Part shown: in pieces, positions 26,333 through 36,104 of the stretch
How the letters are laid out: every line of letters begins with the position of its first letter
Position numbering within the stretch: position 1 is the first letter of the stretch
Assembly: GCA_003058495.1 (NCBI GenBank)
Contig: QBVC01000010.1
Location: forward strand, 60,806 to 124,805
Length of the DNA stretch: 64,000 nt
Source of the DNA: a gamma proteobacterium symbiont of Ctena orbiculata
GTDB lineage: Bacteria > Pseudomonadota > Gammaproteobacteria > Chromatiales > Chromatiaceae
Reading direction: 5' to 3'
Notes under the pieces: model-generated
The model's input: the letters and a program-made list of their open reading frames with translations, nothing else
Database searches by the model: none
What the model was told of the DNA's origin: nothing
Made by a program: the position numbers and the translations under genes

Positions 26333-27883
26333 ATGAGCCAAGCCGATCAACTGATCATATTCGACACCACCTTGCGCGATGGCGAGCAGAGCCCCGGCGC
26401 GTCCATGACAAAAGATGAAAAGGTGCGCATCGGCAAGGCCCTGGAGAGGCTCCGGGTCGATGTCATCGAGGCCGGCTTTCCGATCGCCAGCCCCGGCGAT
26501 TTCGAGGCCGTCTCCGCGGTGGCTGGCGCGGTCAAGGAGTCGACGGTCTGCGGCTTGGCGCGCGCCCTCGACAAGGATATCGATCGTGCGGGGGAGGCGT
26601 TGAAGGAGGCCAATTCGGCCCGCATCCATACCTTTATCGCAACCTCGCCCATCCATATGCAGCATAAGCTTCGGATGACCCCGGACCAGGTCATCGAGCA
26701 GGCGGTTCACGCCGTAAAGCGGGCGAGGAACTATACCGATAACGTGGAATTTTCCGCCGAGGATGCGGGGCGTTCCGAAATCGATTTTCTCTGCCGCATC
26801 TTCGAGGCGGTGATCGACGCGGGCGCCACCACGCTGAACGTCCCGGACACGGTGGGCTACGCCATGCCGATCCAGTTCGGCGAACTGATCCGGCAGATGC
26901 GGGAGCGGATCCCGAACGCGGACAAGGCCGTCTTCTCCGTCCACTGCCACAACGATCTCGGCCTGGCGGTGGCAAACTCGCTGTCGGCGGTGAGCAACGG
27001 GGCGCGACAGGTAGAGTGCACCATCAACGGTCTCGGCGAGCGGGCGGGCAACGCCTCCCTGGAGGAGATCGTGATGGCGGTGCGCACCCGTCCCGATATC
27101 TTCTCCTGCAAGAGCGGGCTCGACACCACCCAGATCGTCAACTGTTCCAAGCTGGTCTCCAATATCACCGGTTTTCCGGTACAGCCCAACAAGGCGATTG
27201 TCGGCGCCAACGCCTTCGCCCATGAATCGGGCATCCACCAGGACGGTGTGCTGAAATCGAGGGAGACCTACGAGATCATGCGTGCGGAGGATGTGGGTTG
27301 GAGCCAGAACCGCATGGTCCTGGGCAAGCACTCGGGACGCAACGCCTTTCGCAGTCGGCTGGAGAGCCTGGGCATCAGTTTTGAGTCGGAAGAGGGGCTG
27401 AACGCGGCCTTTTCCCGTTTCAAGGAGCTGGCCGACAAGAAGCATGAGATCTTCGACGAGGATCTGCAGGCGCTGGTGACCGATACCAAGACAGAATCAT
27501 TCAATGAGAGGGTCAAGCTTATCGCCCTCAAGGTCTGTTCCGAGACCGGCGAGACGCCCCATGCGGAAGTGACCTTGAGCGTCGATAGCGAAGAGGAGCC
27601 GGGGGCCGCTTCGGGAGGCGGTCCCGTGGATGCCGCCTTCAAGGCGATCGAAAGCATCGTCAACAGCGGTACCGAGCTGCAGCTCTACTCGGTGAACAAT
27701 ATCACCAGCGGCACCGACGCCCAGGGAGAGGTTACCGTGCGCCTGGAGAAGGGCGGTAGAATCGTCAACGGACAGGGCGCCGATACCGATATCGTCATCG
27801 CATCGGCAAAGGCCTATATCAATGCGGTGAACAAGATTCTCGAGCCCGTGGCCAAGGCCCATCCCCAAACCGGGGACGTCTAG
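26333..27883 (+). CDS. leuA: 2-isopropylmalate synthase
   Basis: This enzyme performs the first committed step of leucine synthesis, condensing acetyl-CoA with 2-oxoisovalerate. The 516 residues are the full bacterial length. [16 protein letters not shown] begins the TIM barrel, the metal-binding HCHND lies near residue 205, and NGLGERAGN follows. The C-terminal regulatory LeuA domain (from about 385) includes the [13 protein letters not shown] strand and suggests leucine feedback. The ATG at 26333 has GGAG upstream and starts the conserved N-terminus; the open frame begins earlier at 26297. The glycosylase gene starts 4 bases after the stop. Confidence 0.97.
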   Translation: MSQADQLIIFDTTLRDGEQSPGASMTKDEKVRIGKALERLRVDVIEAGFPIASPGDFEAVSAVAGAVKESTVCGLARALDKDIDRAGEALKEANSARIHTFIATSPIHMQHKLRMTPDQVIEQAVHAVKRARNYTDNVEFSAEDAGRSEIDFLCRIFEAVIDAGATTLNVPDTVGYAMPIQFGELIRQMRERIPNADKAVFSVHCHNDLGLAVANSLSAVSNGARQVECTINGLGERAGNASLEEIVMAVRTRPDIFSCKSGLDTTQIVNCSKLVSNITGFPVQPNKAIVGANAFAHESGIHQDGVLKSRETYEIMRAEDVGWSQNRMVLGKHSGRNAFRSRLESLGISFESEEGLNAAFSRFKELADKKHEIFDEDLQALVTDTKTESFNERVKLIALKVCSETGETPHAEVTLSVDSEEEPGAASGGGPVDAAFKAIESIVNSGTELQLYSVNNITSGTDAQGEVTVRLEKGGRIVNGQGADTDIVIASAKAYINAVNKILEPVAKAHPQTGDV

Positions 27884-27887
27884 CGCT

Positions 27888-28652
27888 GTGATTGAGCAGC
27901 GCCGCCATCTCTATCTGAAAGCGATGGGATTGACCCGGTGGCGGCGGCGTGGGGATCCCGGCAGCGCGGCGGAGGATAAAACCGAGGGTGTCGCCGAATC
28001 GGCGGCGCAGGTTGTGACCGGGGCCGCGCCCTATCGAGCCGATCGGGTCGAGGAGGCGGTTCCCCCCGGGAGCACCGGTGAGACCGCGGGGCTCGACTGG
28101 CAGGCGCTGCAGCAAAAGGTCAAGGCATGCAACAGCTGCGGCCTGCGCGCCGGCTGCACCCAGACCGTCTTCGGTGTCGGTAATCCCCAGGCGGACCTGC
28201 TGGTCATCGGCGAGGCCCCGGGCGCCGACGAGGACAGGCAGGGCGAACCCTTCGTCGGCCGCGCCGGCCAGCTGCTGAACGCGATGCTGCTGGCAATGGG
28301 CTATCAGCGCGAAGCGGTCTTCATCGCCAATATCCTCAAGTGCAGACCCCCCGACAACCGGGATCCGCGGCCCGAGGAGGCCCTCTGCTGCGAGCCCTAC
28401 CTGCTGCGGCAGATCGCGTTGATCGCACCGAAAATCATCCTCGCGGTGGGGCGCATTTCGGCGCAGAATCTGCTGAAGAGCGATATTGCCGTCGGTAAGC
28501 TGCGTGGACGGATTCATCGCTTCGGGGAATCGGACATCCCCCTGGTCGTGACCTACCATCCCGCCTATCTGCTGCGTTCCCCTGAACAGAAGGGCAAGGC
28601 CTGGCAGGATCTGCAGCTGGCCCTTTCGGTGCTCAGGGGGGATCCGGGGTGA
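27888..28652 (+). CDS. uracil-DNA glycosylase, Fe-S family 4-like
   Basis: This repair enzyme excises uracil from DNA. The 254-residue protein has a variable N-terminal 70-residue stretch, then the Fe-S cluster cysteines [10 protein letters not shown] (about 80-89), the active-site motif [20 protein letters not shown] (about 108-127), [13 protein letters not shown], and [10 protein letters not shown] near the C-terminus. This is the family often annotated as phage SPO1 DNA polymerase-related. The start is GTG, 4 bases after leuA, and the stop overlaps rimI by four bases. Confidence 0.92.
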   Translation: MIEQRRHLYLKAMGLTRWRRRGDPGSAAEDKTEGVAESAAQVVTGAAPYRADRVEEAVPPGSTGETAGLDWQALQQKVKACNSCGLRAGCTQTVFGVGNPQADLLVIGEAPGADEDRQGEPFVGRAGQLLNAMLLAMGYQREAVFIANILKCRPPDNRDPRPEEALCCEPYLLRQIALIAPKIILAVGRISAQNLLKSDIAVGKLRGRIHRFGESDIPLVVTYHPAYLLRSPEQKGKAWQDLQLALSVLRGDPG

Positions 28653-29116
28653 GCGCCCGGCTGCTGGATCCGCTGCTCGGCATACGCCCGATGCAGCCTG
28701 AGGATCTTGTCCAGGTGCTGGCGATCGAGGAGTCTGTCTATCCGTTCCCCTGGACCCTGGGGATCTTCCAGGATTGCCTGCGTGTCGGCTACTGCTGCTG
28801 GGTGGTGACCCTGGATCGGCAGGTGATCGGCTACGGCGTGATGTCGGTGGTCATCGATGAGTCGCATATTCTCAATATCTGCATCGACCCCGCCTGGCAG
28901 GGCAAGGGCCTGGGGATGAAACTGGCCCGGCGCCTGTTGAAAATCGCCCGTCAGCACGGCGCCGAAATGGCCTATCTGGAGGTCAGGGTGGGTAACAAGG
29001 CCGCCATCGGGCTTTACCAGAAGCTGGGTTTTGTCGAGATCGGCCAGCGGCCCGGCTACTATCCCGACAGTGACCGGCGCCGGGAGGACGCACTGGTGAT
29101 GTCGCTGGAGTTGTAG
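28649..29116 (+). CDS. rimI: ribosomal protein bS18 alanine N-acetyltransferase
   Basis: This GNAT-fold acetyltransferase acetylates the N-terminal Ala of ribosomal protein S18. The 155 residues start at a GTG overlapping the glycosylase stop. They include EESVYPFPWTLGIFQDC, ILNICIDPAWQGKGLGMKL (the acetyl-CoA loop, about 75-93) and YLEVRVGNKAAIGLYQKLGF, all typical of RimI. A glycosylase-rimI pairing is common in related bacteria. Confidence 0.95.
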   Translation: MSARLLDPLLGIRPMQPEDLVQVLAIEESVYPFPWTLGIFQDCLRVGYCCWVVTLDRQVIGYGVMSVVIDESHILNICIDPAWQGKGLGMKLARRLLKIARQHGAEMAYLEVRVGNKAAIGLYQKLGFVEIGQRPGYYPDSDRRREDALVMSLEL

Positions 29117-29137
29117 CAGCGGAGTGTTCGCTCGTGC

Positions 29138-29839
29138 CTAGATCATTTCGTCGATGGTTGAGGGGGCGCTGTGCAGCGTGCCCATGCCGCCTACCGCTTG
29201 AAAGGATGCGATGGCCCGCTGTCCCGAGAGGCGGTGCTCATGGTTTGATCTTTCCCCATCCCCGTTCCGGCCGATCGCCTTCTCCCTGATATCGGCCAAT
29301 TGCTGTCGCTGCTCGGCCTGTACCTCGCTGCGTGCCTGGGCTGCCATGGCCGATGCCTGCGCCGCGACCTGGCGGTCCTGGGGCGAGGGGTCGGCCGGCG
29401 CCAGGGCGGCCCTGCGCACGGTTTCGGCCTGTCTCAACCGCACCTTGGGGTCGTTGGTCGAGGGCATGCGGATCGATACCTCACCGCCGACTGCGTAGCT
29501 GCGGCCGTCCGGGCCCCGCTTGTAGGTAAAGCTGCCGCTACCGGCCAGGCCCCCTGCCGCCGCCCGATGGGCGGCCTCATGGGCCCGAACCTCACGGTCT
29601 CTCTTCTGCAGCTCCCGGACTTCGGCCCGCTCATCCTCTGTCAGCCGGCTGTTCTCCCCGCTCTCCCTCACCGGACGCCGGGTGGCGCTCTCGCGGGTGG
29701 CGGGGGCGGCGGTGGACTCGGCATGGTCGCCGCCCGAAACTGCAGTCGCGGGGGCTGGGCCTTGCCCGCCGCGGGCAGGGCGATCCAGCGCCGAGGCGCC
29801 ATTGCCGATGGTTGAAGGCATGCCGAAAGAGAGATCCAT
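29138..29839 (-). CDS. SprA-type putative metalloprotease
   Basis: The 233-residue protein belongs to the SprA-related (CJM1_0395-like) putative metalloprotease group. The zinc-binding HEAAH lies at about residue 88 in DREVRAHEAAHRAAAG. It is followed by the conserved SFTYKRGPDGRSYAVGGEVSI segment and a Gln/Ala-rich helix. The N-terminal about 75 residues are low-complexity and there is no signal peptide. The substrate is unknown. It converges with rimI with only 21 bases between stops. Confidence 0.82.
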   Translation of the reverse strand: MDLSFGMPSTIGNGASALDRPARGGQGPAPATAVSGGDHAESTAAPATRESATRRPVRESGENSRLTEDERAEVRELQKRDREVRAHEAAHRAAAGGLAGSGSFTYKRGPDGRSYAVGGEVSIRMPSTNDPKVRLRQAETVRRAALAPADPSPQDRQVAAQASAMAAQARSEVQAEQRQQLADIREKAIGRNGDGERSNHEHRLSGQRAIASFQAVGGMGTLHSAPSTIDEMI

Positions 29840-29995
29840 ACGCCTACCTGTTTTACCCTATCTGCTTCAATTATAAGCAATCAGACCGGGAGCGGATCGG
29901 TGCCGAGCCGCACTCCCGGCGGTTTCTGAATTAATTTCCCGCCGCGGTGGCGGAATTCCAGCATGCGGAAGTCACCACCAGGGCCGCGAATGGGG

Positions 29996-30001
29996 TATAA
30001 T
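29996..30001 (+). promoter_or_regulatory. prfC -10 box
   Basis: A perfect TATAAT lies 33 bases before the prfC ATG. The -35 region is poor (CACCAC at 17-base spacing), so the promoter may be activator-dependent or weak. Confidence 0.45.
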
Positions 30002-30033
30002 CCGCGGCTTTTTAACCCTGACGCAACGCCTCG

Positions 30034-31614
30034 ATGTCCGAACTGCTTGAACAACTCAGCCGGCGACGCACTTTCGCCATCATCTCCCACCCGGATGCGG
30101 GAAAGACCACCCTGACGGAGAAACTGCTGCTCTACGGCGGCGCGATCCAGATGGCGGGCACCGTCAAGGGGCGCAAGGCGGCGCGCCATGCGACCTCCGA
30201 CTGGATGGAGATGGAGAAGGAACGCGGCATCTCCGTCACCTCGTCGGTGATGCAGTTTCCCTACCGCGACGAGATCGTCAACCTGCTCGATACCCCCGGC
30301 CATGAGGATTTCTCCGAAGATACCTACCGCACCCTGACCGCCGTGGATTCCGCCTTGATGGTCATCGACGTGGCGAAGGGCGTCGAGGAGCGGACCATCA
30401 AACTGATGGATGTCTGCCGTCTGCGCGATACCCCGATCCTCACCTTCGTCAACAAGCTCGATCGCGAGGGGCGCGACCCGCTGGAGATCCTGGACGAGAT
30501 CGAGGAGGTGCTGAAGATCAAGTGCGCCCCGGTGTCCTGGCCCATCGGCATGGGCAAGCGGCTCAAGGGGGTCTATGATCTGCGCAGCGATACCACCCAT
30601 CTCTTCAGCGCCACCCACGGCGGCAAGATCCAGCTGGGCGAGATCATCGAGGGCCTGGACAACCCCAAGCTGGATGAACTCATCGGCGACCAGGCCGGGG
30701 AGCTGCGGGAGGAGATCGAGCTGGTGCGCGGCGCCAGCCATGAACTCGACCTGGAGGCCTACGCCCGGGGTGAGCTGACCCCGGTCTTCTTCGGCTCGGC
30801 GATCAATAACTTCGGCGTCAAGGAGCTGCTCGATGCCTTCGTCGAATATGCGCCGGGTCCCCTGTCACGGGCTACCCAGCAGCGCATGGTCAAGCCGGCC
30901 GAGCCCAAGTTCAGCGGCTTCATCTTCAAGATACAGGCCAACATGGATCCCCAGCATCGCGATCGCGTCGCCTTTCTGCGGGTCTGTTCCGGGAGTTATC
31001 GCAAGGGCATGAAGATGCGCCACGTTCGCATCGGCAAGAGCGTGCAGATCAGCAACGCCATCACCTTCCAGGCCGATGAGCGTCGCCATGTGGAGGAGGC
31101 CTGGCCGGGGGATATCATCGGTCTTCACAATCACGGCACTATCCAGATAGGCGACACCTTCACCGAGGGAGAGGCGCTGAAGTATGAGGGTATCCCCTAT
31201 TTTGCCCCGGAGCTGTTCCGGCGCGTGGTATTGAAGGACCCGCTGAAACAGAAGGCGCTGCTGAAAGGAATCCTGCAGCTCTGTGAGGAGGGCGCCACCC
31301 AGGTCTTCAGGCCGTTGAAGAACAATGACCTCATCCTCGGCGCGGTGGGAATGCTGCAGTTCGATGTGGCGGTTGAGCGCCTCAAGCATGAGTACAAGGT
31401 CGAGGCGATCGTGGAGACGGTGAATGTGGCAACCACCCGCTGGATTCAGTGTGAGGACGAAAAGATGCTGCAGCGTTTCAAGGAGAAGGCCCATGACAAC
31501 CTGGCACTCGACGGGGATGATCAGCTGGTCTATCTGGCGCCTACCCGGATCAATCTCGACCTTGCCATCGAGCGTTGGCCGGAGATCGAATTCCTCGCCA
31601 CCCGGGAGCTCTGA
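30034..31614 (+). CDS. prfC: peptide chain release factor 3
   Basis: This translational GTPase removes RF1/RF2 from the ribosome after termination. It has 526 residues, the expected length. The G1 motif SHPDAGKTT lies near residue 19, G3 is DTPGHEDF near 88-95, and G4 is [10 protein letters not shown] near 142-151. The RF3-specific C-terminal domains follow ([18 protein letters not shown]). It is monocistronic with no clear partner. Confidence 0.97.
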   Translation: MSELLEQLSRRRTFAIISHPDAGKTTLTEKLLLYGGAIQMAGTVKGRKAARHATSDWMEMEKERGISVTSSVMQFPYRDEIVNLLDTPGHEDFSEDTYRTLTAVDSALMVIDVAKGVEERTIKLMDVCRLRDTPILTFVNKLDREGRDPLEILDEIEEVLKIKCAPVSWPIGMGKRLKGVYDLRSDTTHLFSATHGGKIQLGEIIEGLDNPKLDELIGDQAGELREEIELVRGASHELDLEAYARGELTPVFFGSAINNFGVKELLDAFVEYAPGPLSRATQQRMVKPAEPKFSGFIFKIQANMDPQHRDRVAFLRVCSGSYRKGMKMRHVRIGKSVQISNAITFQADERRHVEEAWPGDIIGLHNHGTIQIGDTFTEGEALKYEGIPYFAPELFRRVVLKDPLKQKALLKGILQLCEEGATQVFRPLKNNDLILGAVGMLQFDVAVERLKHEYKVEAIVETVNVATTRWIQCEDEKMLQRFKEKAHDNLALDGDDQLVYLAPTRINLDLAIERWPEIEFLATREL

Positions 31615-31665
31615 GGATCAGCATCAGTACAAGCAAAGCGAAATCCTCGCAAATGTTTTTTCAAG

Positions 31666-31694
31666 TCCGCAAATGAACGCTAATAAACGCAAAT
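31666..31694. repeat. 29-bp CGCAAATGAACGC repeat, left copy
   Basis: This 29-bp sequence (TCCGCAAATGAACGC then TAATAAACGCAAAT) recurs at 32083-32111 in the same direction with a single base change. The pair brackets the small gene at 31844-32053. The motif is related to the 31-bp arms at 13681 and 13989. Confidence 0.8.
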
Positions 31695-31764
31695 ATTTAT
31701 TCTTTTCTCTCCTGCATCGAATAACACCCGCACCTCAACTGACATACACCATACTCCCAGCACG

Positions 31765-31792
31765 TTGAAAATCACCCTTGCTAAACCATAAT
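31765..31792 (+). promoter_or_regulatory. candidate sigma-70 promoter of the small conserved gene
   Basis: TTGAAA and CATAAT are separated by 16 bases, 52 bases before the ATG at 31844. Box matches are moderate. Confidence 0.4.
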
Positions 31793-31843
31793 TAAAGTAT
31801 AAAGGGCAGTTTGTCATCGCCCCAGCCTATAAGGAGGCCGTCG

Positions 31844-32053
31844 ATGTTCCTGATGCAGAAAAGCAGTGAAAAGCTGGTTGAGGTGCTGAGTCTGGGAGAT
31901 CTTTTCAATCCTAATCACACAGAGATCATAGGCCGATTCCATGCGGGAGAAGAGATGCAGGATGCGGAGAAATTCGCCAAAGAGCAGATGCTCTTTCCTT
32001 CCGGCGAACCGCTTCCCCAGTGCTGGCTCGATTCCCAATACCGGCAACACTGA
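31844..32053 (+). CDS. small conserved hypothetical protein
   Basis: The 69-residue soluble product begins at an ATG with an AAGGAGG ribosome-binding site 8-9 bases upstream, which supports it as a real gene and sets the start over 31811. It contains SEKLVEVLSLGDLFNPNHTEI, GRFHAGEEMQD and a terminal FPSGEPLPQCWLD segment. No family function is recognised; similar short proteins are sometimes labelled acetyltransferase without evidence. It stands alone between two 29-bp direct repeats. Confidence 0.65.
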   Translation: MFLMQKSSEKLVEVLSLGDLFNPNHTEIIGRFHAGEEMQDAEKFAKEQMLFPSGEPLPQCWLDSQYRQH

Positions 32054-32082
32054 CGAGGGGCAACACTCCTTACAGGTCTTAG

Positions 32083-32111
32083 TCCGCAAATGAACGCGAA
32101 TAAACGCAAAT
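32083..32111. repeat. 29-bp CGCAAATGAACGC repeat, right copy
   Basis: Direct copy of 31666-31694 with one substitution (G for T in the central AACGCNAATAA). It begins 29 bases after the stop of the small gene. Confidence 0.8.
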
Positions 32112-32187
32112 TAGGAGTTATTAATTGTCCTGAATAACGCGTTGGGCCATTGACCTGCGGTGATCACACCATTCTCTCTCGCTAAGG

Positions 32188-32259
32188 GTAGGGTGGGGCC
32201 CTGCCCCACCAGGGCTCTCTGTTAATTAAAAATCTTGGTGGGGCTGGGCCCCACCCTAC
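32188..32259. repeat. 24-bp inverted repeat of the GTAGGGTGGGGC type
   Basis: Arms 32188-32211 and 32236-32259 match as reverse complements at 23 of 24 positions, with an AT-rich 24-base loop containing TTAATTAA. The hairpin sits just downstream of the isoaspartyl peptidase gene stop (minus strand) and may act as its 3' structure. No T-run follows on the minus strand. Confidence 0.75.
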
Positions 32260-32284
32260 GTTCAAATTAGGTAACCAGGATCGG

Positions 32285-33220
32285 TCAGAACCTCGCCTCG
32301 CTCTGCCCCGACCTCTCGATCCAGCCGTGGATCATCTTTTTGGTGGTGGTGTCTGCAGCGCAGTTGCCCTGCCGGTCGATGACGATCATTCCCCCTCTGC
32401 CCTTGACCTTGCGTCTCAGGTACTGGATGCCGTATGCCACCGCCCCCCTGGCGTCGTAGTCGAGAAACTCCATGGCATCGGAGACCGTCTTGGCCAGCAC
32501 CGTGCGCATAAAGTCTTCGCCAAATCCCGTGGTGGAGATCGCGCAGGTCTGATTGTCGGCAAACACGCCTGCGCCGACGATCGGCGAATCGCCGACCCGT
32601 CCGATGCGTTTGTTTACAATGCCGCCGGTGGATGTCGCCGCTGCCAGATTGCCGTCCAGGTCGCGGGCGACGGCGCCGATGGTCCCGTACTTCTGCTCTT
32701 CCGAGGCCTCGTCGCTGTCATCGTGGTCGAGCATGATGCGGTGTTGCAGGCGCGCCTGTTCAAGCTGCTGGATTCGATCGGGGGTGAAGAAGTAGTGGTC
32801 AGGCGTCAGTTTCATGCCGCAATGATCGGCAAACTTCATCGCGCCTTCGCTGATCAACATCACATGTTCGCTCTCAGCCATCACCAGGCGGGCCAGTTGC
32901 ACCGGGTTGGCGATATTGCTGACCGCGGCCACCGCGCCTGCGGAGAGATCGCGGCCATCCATGATCGCGGCATCCATCTCCACCTTGCCGCTTTCATTGA
33001 GTACCGAACCGCATCCGGCATTGAAGACAGGATCGTCCTCAAGCTGCGAGGCGCAGCTCTCCACGGTTTCCAGGGCGCTGCCGCCCATGCTGAGAATCTC
33101 CCGCCCGTGTTCGAGAACGGTACGGATACTCTCCAGGTAGCGTAGGGCCGTTTTGTTGTCCTTGACATTATCCAGTGCGCCGGCGCCGCCATGCACCATC
33201 AGCGAAAAGGTCTCTTGCAT
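32285..33220 (-). CDS. isoaspartyl peptidase / L-asparaginase, Ntn-hydrolase type
   Basis: This is a plant-type asparaginase precursor that self-cleaves to expose a catalytic Thr and then hydrolyses beta-aspartyl dipeptides and/or asparagine. From the ATG at 33220 it has 311 residues. LMVHGGAGAL opens the domain, DPVFNAGCGSVLN follows, and the predicted cleavage and nucleophile are at T180 in KYGTIGAVARD. GRVGDSPIVGAGVFAD and STTGFGEDFMR complete the active site. The frame extends upstream to 33274 with no family match. It follows the ATP-grasp gene by 82 bases on the same strand, suggesting an operon in which one enzyme may build what the other cuts (inference). Confidence 0.93.
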   Translation of the reverse strand: MQETFSLMVHGGAGALDNVKDNKTALRYLESIRTVLEHGREILSMGGSALETVESCASQLEDDPVFNAGCGSVLNESGKVEMDAAIMDGRDLSAGAVAAVSNIANPVQLARLVMAESEHVMLISEGAMKFADHCGMKLTPDHYFFTPDRIQQLEQARLQHRIMLDHDDSDEASEEQKYGTIGAVARDLDGNLAAATSTGGIVNKRIGRVGDSPIVGAGVFADNQTCAISTTGFGEDFMRTVLAKTVSDAMEFLDYDARGAVAYGIQYLRRKVKGRGGMIVIDRQGNCAADTTTKKMIHGWIERSGQSEARF

Positions 33221-33302
33221 TGTTCTCAGTAATCGCTTGACACTTGCAATCGGCCGACAGTGCCGGAATGGCACTATCGGTTTTTGGAAACAGGCCCTAA
33301 AA

Positions 33303-34472
33303 CTACCAGAGGCGTTGCTGCAACTCTAGTTTGATTCGCTGGCGGGCCATGCTGCTGCCCGCGATCATAAGCATGATCTTGCCGACCAGGATCGGTCCCC
33401 AGTTGACGATGATGACCCCTTCACCGCTTGCCGGATCGAACTCTATGCCCTGAAGATCCAAATCCTTGAGGGCGCGGTGGCGGGTTGAGAAATTTGCCGA
33501 CTCCCACTCCTCGATACCGCATTTCATGGCAATCAGCGTGGGATAGGAGGCGCCGTTGTAGCGTGGGTTGCACTCGATGGCGAGGTAGTCTGTGCCCGTC
33601 TCTGTCTGCAGCACGGCGACGTCGAAGGCGAGGATATCCTTGAAGCCCTTTTCCGCCATCCATGCGGCCATCGGCTCCACGATATCCCAGGGCTCGTACG
33701 GGGTTGGATGGAAGTTACCCTGATGCGCGGTGCCTTCGAGGATCTGCTCCGTGGCAAGCAAGCGTCTGCACATGCCGTCTGTCACCCGGTATTGCAGGTT
33801 GAGAAAGATCTCGGTCTTGACCTCCTGCTGCAGCTGCACGGGGACATCCGCATCGAACCGAGCCATCGCCCGGAGCAGCGCTGACCGGTCTTCGCAACGA
33901 TAGATGCCGACCCCGGACACCGACACCGCCGCCTTGAGATAACAGGGATAGGGGAAGCCGTCGATATCAGCGTCCGCTATCTCCCTGACACTGTCGAAGC
34001 AGGATGTCTTCGGCACCGGTACGCCCAACTCATCCGCGAGGGACATGAAGTTGTTCTTGGAGTTGATGAATTCGACGCTTCTGGCCCAGGCGATATCGCC
34101 GCCTTTCTTCAATTCCATGTCGCCATAGAAAAAGTGCGAAGGTCTGACGCCGTCCTGGATCGGCATATACTCCAGACCGACATCCCAGATGACATTCTGG
34201 CTGTGCACGAGGCCGATGCGTGAATAGTGCTCGACGATTTCACCCCATTCGCCCTTCAGCAAGGGGTGCAGCTGGACCATGTCCCCGGGTTCGGTCGCAC
34301 CGAGAATTCTGCCTGAATAGAGGTGGTTGCCTTTCACCCCATCGGCGGTGCAGGACATGATGTCGTGATTGTAGACTGTCGGTATCTTAGGCTTTACCGG
34401 AACGGGGTGGACCACCAGCCCCTTTGCCCTTCCTAATCCTGTTATCCCTTTCGTGATCATAATTCCACCCAT
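33303..34472 (-). CDS. ATP-grasp domain protein of unknown substrate
   Basis: The product is 389 residues from the ATG at 34472; an ATG at 34460 (MITKGITGLG) is equally possible. ATP-grasp features are a central FPYPCYLKAAVSVSGVGIY segment (ATP-binding Lys, about 175-195), QQEVKTEIFLNLQYRV, and the metal-binding YLAIECNPRYNGASYP near 305. ATP-grasp enzymes join a carboxylate to an amine or thiol using ATP. The substrate is unknown. The N-terminal half has no family I can name. The isoaspartyl peptidase downstream hints at an aspartyl peptide or amide product, but this is not shown by sequence. Confidence 0.8.
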   Translation of the reverse strand: MGGIMITKGITGLGRAKGLVVHPVPVKPKIPTVYNHDIMSCTADGVKGNHLYSGRILGATEPGDMVQLHPLLKGEWGEIVEHYSRIGLVHSQNVIWDVGLEYMPIQDGVRPSHFFYGDMELKKGGDIAWARSVEFINSKNNFMSLADELGVPVPKTSCFDSVREIADADIDGFPYPCYLKAAVSVSGVGIYRCEDRSALLRAMARFDADVPVQLQQEVKTEIFLNLQYRVTDGMCRRLLATEQILEGTAHQGNFHPTPYEPWDIVEPMAAWMAEKGFKDILAFDVAVLQTETGTDYLAIECNPRYNGASYPTLIAMKCGIEEWESANFSTRHRALKDLDLQGIEFDPASGEGVIIVNWGPILVGKIMLMIAGSSMARQRIKLELQQRLW

Positions 34473-34875
34473 TGATTTATATCCGCCGTTTTCAGGTCTC
34501 AACTGCAAAATGGACGCCACTTTGTCTTGTTTGTGTCGCTTGTTACTCTGGAGGCATCACTATCGAGATCACAGGTCATTGAATTGACTTGGAAAATACA
34601 AATCAATCAGGATTTGCCAGGGAGGGTCGGGCAGGTTGCGGTCGGCCGATTACCGGGCTGCAGGGCGATCGGTTTTGCGCCATCAGGGTGCAGGAATCCC
34701 GTCGCGCCCGTTCCCGATGGGTGAAAACAGTGCGCCGTGGGGTTGCGACGCCGCCAATTTCGGGGTTGTCTCGGCCGCTCGGCCTTGGGATCGAATATTG
34801 CATTGAGCAGGCTTGTATGGGACTGTTTCTTGCCTGTCATAAGGGTGTCGATCCAAGTCAAACCGGAGTGCCAAG
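34473..34875. other. divergent intergenic region, no gene seen
   Basis: These 403 bases between the divergent ATP-grasp and glgC-like genes contain several short open frames in all frames, none with a ribosome-binding site or recognisable protein. They should carry promoters for both genes, but no convincing box pair is visible. A weak hairpin (CCGAT/ATCGG arms near 34646-34672) is the only structure noted. Confidence 0.4.
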
Positions 34876-36099
34876 ATGCTAGACAAGACATTGACGGTCA
34901 TCCTTGCGGGTGGCCAGGGTTCACGCCTGCAGCCGCTCACCCTGGAGCGAACCAAGGCGGCGGTGCCCTTTGGCGGTCAATACAGGATAATCGATTTTTC
35001 CCTGGTCAACTGCCTCCACTCCGGACTGCGCAGGATACTGGTGTTGACCCAGTACAAATCCCACTCCCTGCAGAAACACCTGCGCGACGGCTGGTCGCTG
35101 TTCAATCCGGAACTGGGTGAATATATCACCGCCGTGCCCCCGCAGATGCGCAGGGGGGGTGGCTGGTACGACGGAACCGCGGATGCCGTCTATCAGAATC
35201 TCTACATGCTCAAGCGCAGCGGTGCGGAGAGGGTGCTGATCCTCCCCGGCGATACTATCTACCGCATGGATTATGCCCCGCTGGTCGCCTTTCATGCACA
35301 GCAGGGGGCCGGCGTGACGGTCGCCTGCATGCAGCTTCCCCATGCGGAGGTGGGTCTCTCCGGGGTGCTGGAGATGGACCCGAGCGGCCGGGTGACGGCC
35401 TATGGGACCAGGTCAAGCCAACAGCCGGCGGCGGGTGAGGATTCCGCGACCGCCATGGTCTCCCTGGGCATCTATCTCTTCTCCATCGACGCACTGATCG
35501 CGGCGCTCGAGGAGGATCACGACCTCAGCGGCTCCAGTCACGAGTTTACCCGGGACATTCTGCCCAGGATGGTGGTCAACAGCGATGTCTATGCCTATCA
35601 GTTCGGCGGCGAGGCGGGAAGGGTAACCCGGGATCGCTACTGGCGGGATGTGGCCACCATCGACAGTTACTATGAGGCCAACATGGAGTTGCTCGCCCCG
35701 GTTCCCTCCCTCGACCTCTATCAGCCGGAGTGGCCGATTCGGACCCACCATGGGCAGAATCCGCCGGCGCGAACCGTACCCGGCATCTCGGGCAGCGAGG
35801 GTATCTTCATCAACTCCATCGTTGCCAACGGGGTCCTCATCGTCGGCGGCAGTGTGCAGCATTCGATCCTGTTTCCGAAGACCCTGATCGGTGACGAAGC
35901 GGTGATCCATGATTCGATTCTCTTCGATGGGGTCAAGGTCGGCGATGGCGCGCAGCTGGAGAACTGCATAATCGACAAGGACGTGGTGATCCCGCCCGGG
36001 GAGCGTATCGGTTTCGATGCAGAGCGTGATGCCGCCAGGTTTACCGTTTCACCGAAAGGGATTGTTGTTGTCCCCAAGGGGTATCGCTTCAGAAGCTGA
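34876..36099 (+). CDS. glgC: glucose-1-phosphate adenylyltransferase-like
   Basis: This enzyme would make ADP-glucose for glycogen synthesis. The 407 residues include the nucleotidyltransferase motif AGGQGSRLQPLT (about 11-22), KAAVPFGGQYRIIDF, GTADAVYQN (about 97-105), and the C-terminal left-handed beta-helix repeats (NSIVANGVLIVGGSVQHSIL). The ATG follows GGAG. It stands alone: no glgA, glgB or glgP is in the window. Other sugar-1-phosphate nucleotidyltransferases are possible, but the GlgC match is strong. Confidence 0.9.
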   Translation: MLDKTLTVILAGGQGSRLQPLTLERTKAAVPFGGQYRIIDFSLVNCLHSGLRRILVLTQYKSHSLQKHLRDGWSLFNPELGEYITAVPPQMRRGGGWYDGTADAVYQNLYMLKRSGAERVLILPGDTIYRMDYAPLVAFHAQQGAGVTVACMQLPHAEVGLSGVLEMDPSGRVTAYGTRSSQQPAAGEDSATAMVSLGIYLFSIDALIAALEEDHDLSGSSHEFTRDILPRMVVNSDVYAYQFGGEAGRVTRDRYWRDVATIDSYYEANMELLAPVPSLDLYQPEWPIRTHHGQNPPARTVPGISGSEGIFINSIVANGVLIVGGSVQHSILFPKTLIGDEAVIHDSILFDGVKVGDGAQLENCIIDKDVVIPPGERIGFDAERDAARFTVSPKGIVVVPKGYRFRS

Positions 36100-36104
36100 A
36101 GCGA

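Noticed and set aside
29300..29815. Rightward frame opposite the SprA-type gene
   Set aside because: The minus-strand gene has the HEAAH motif and a family match; this frame has neither.
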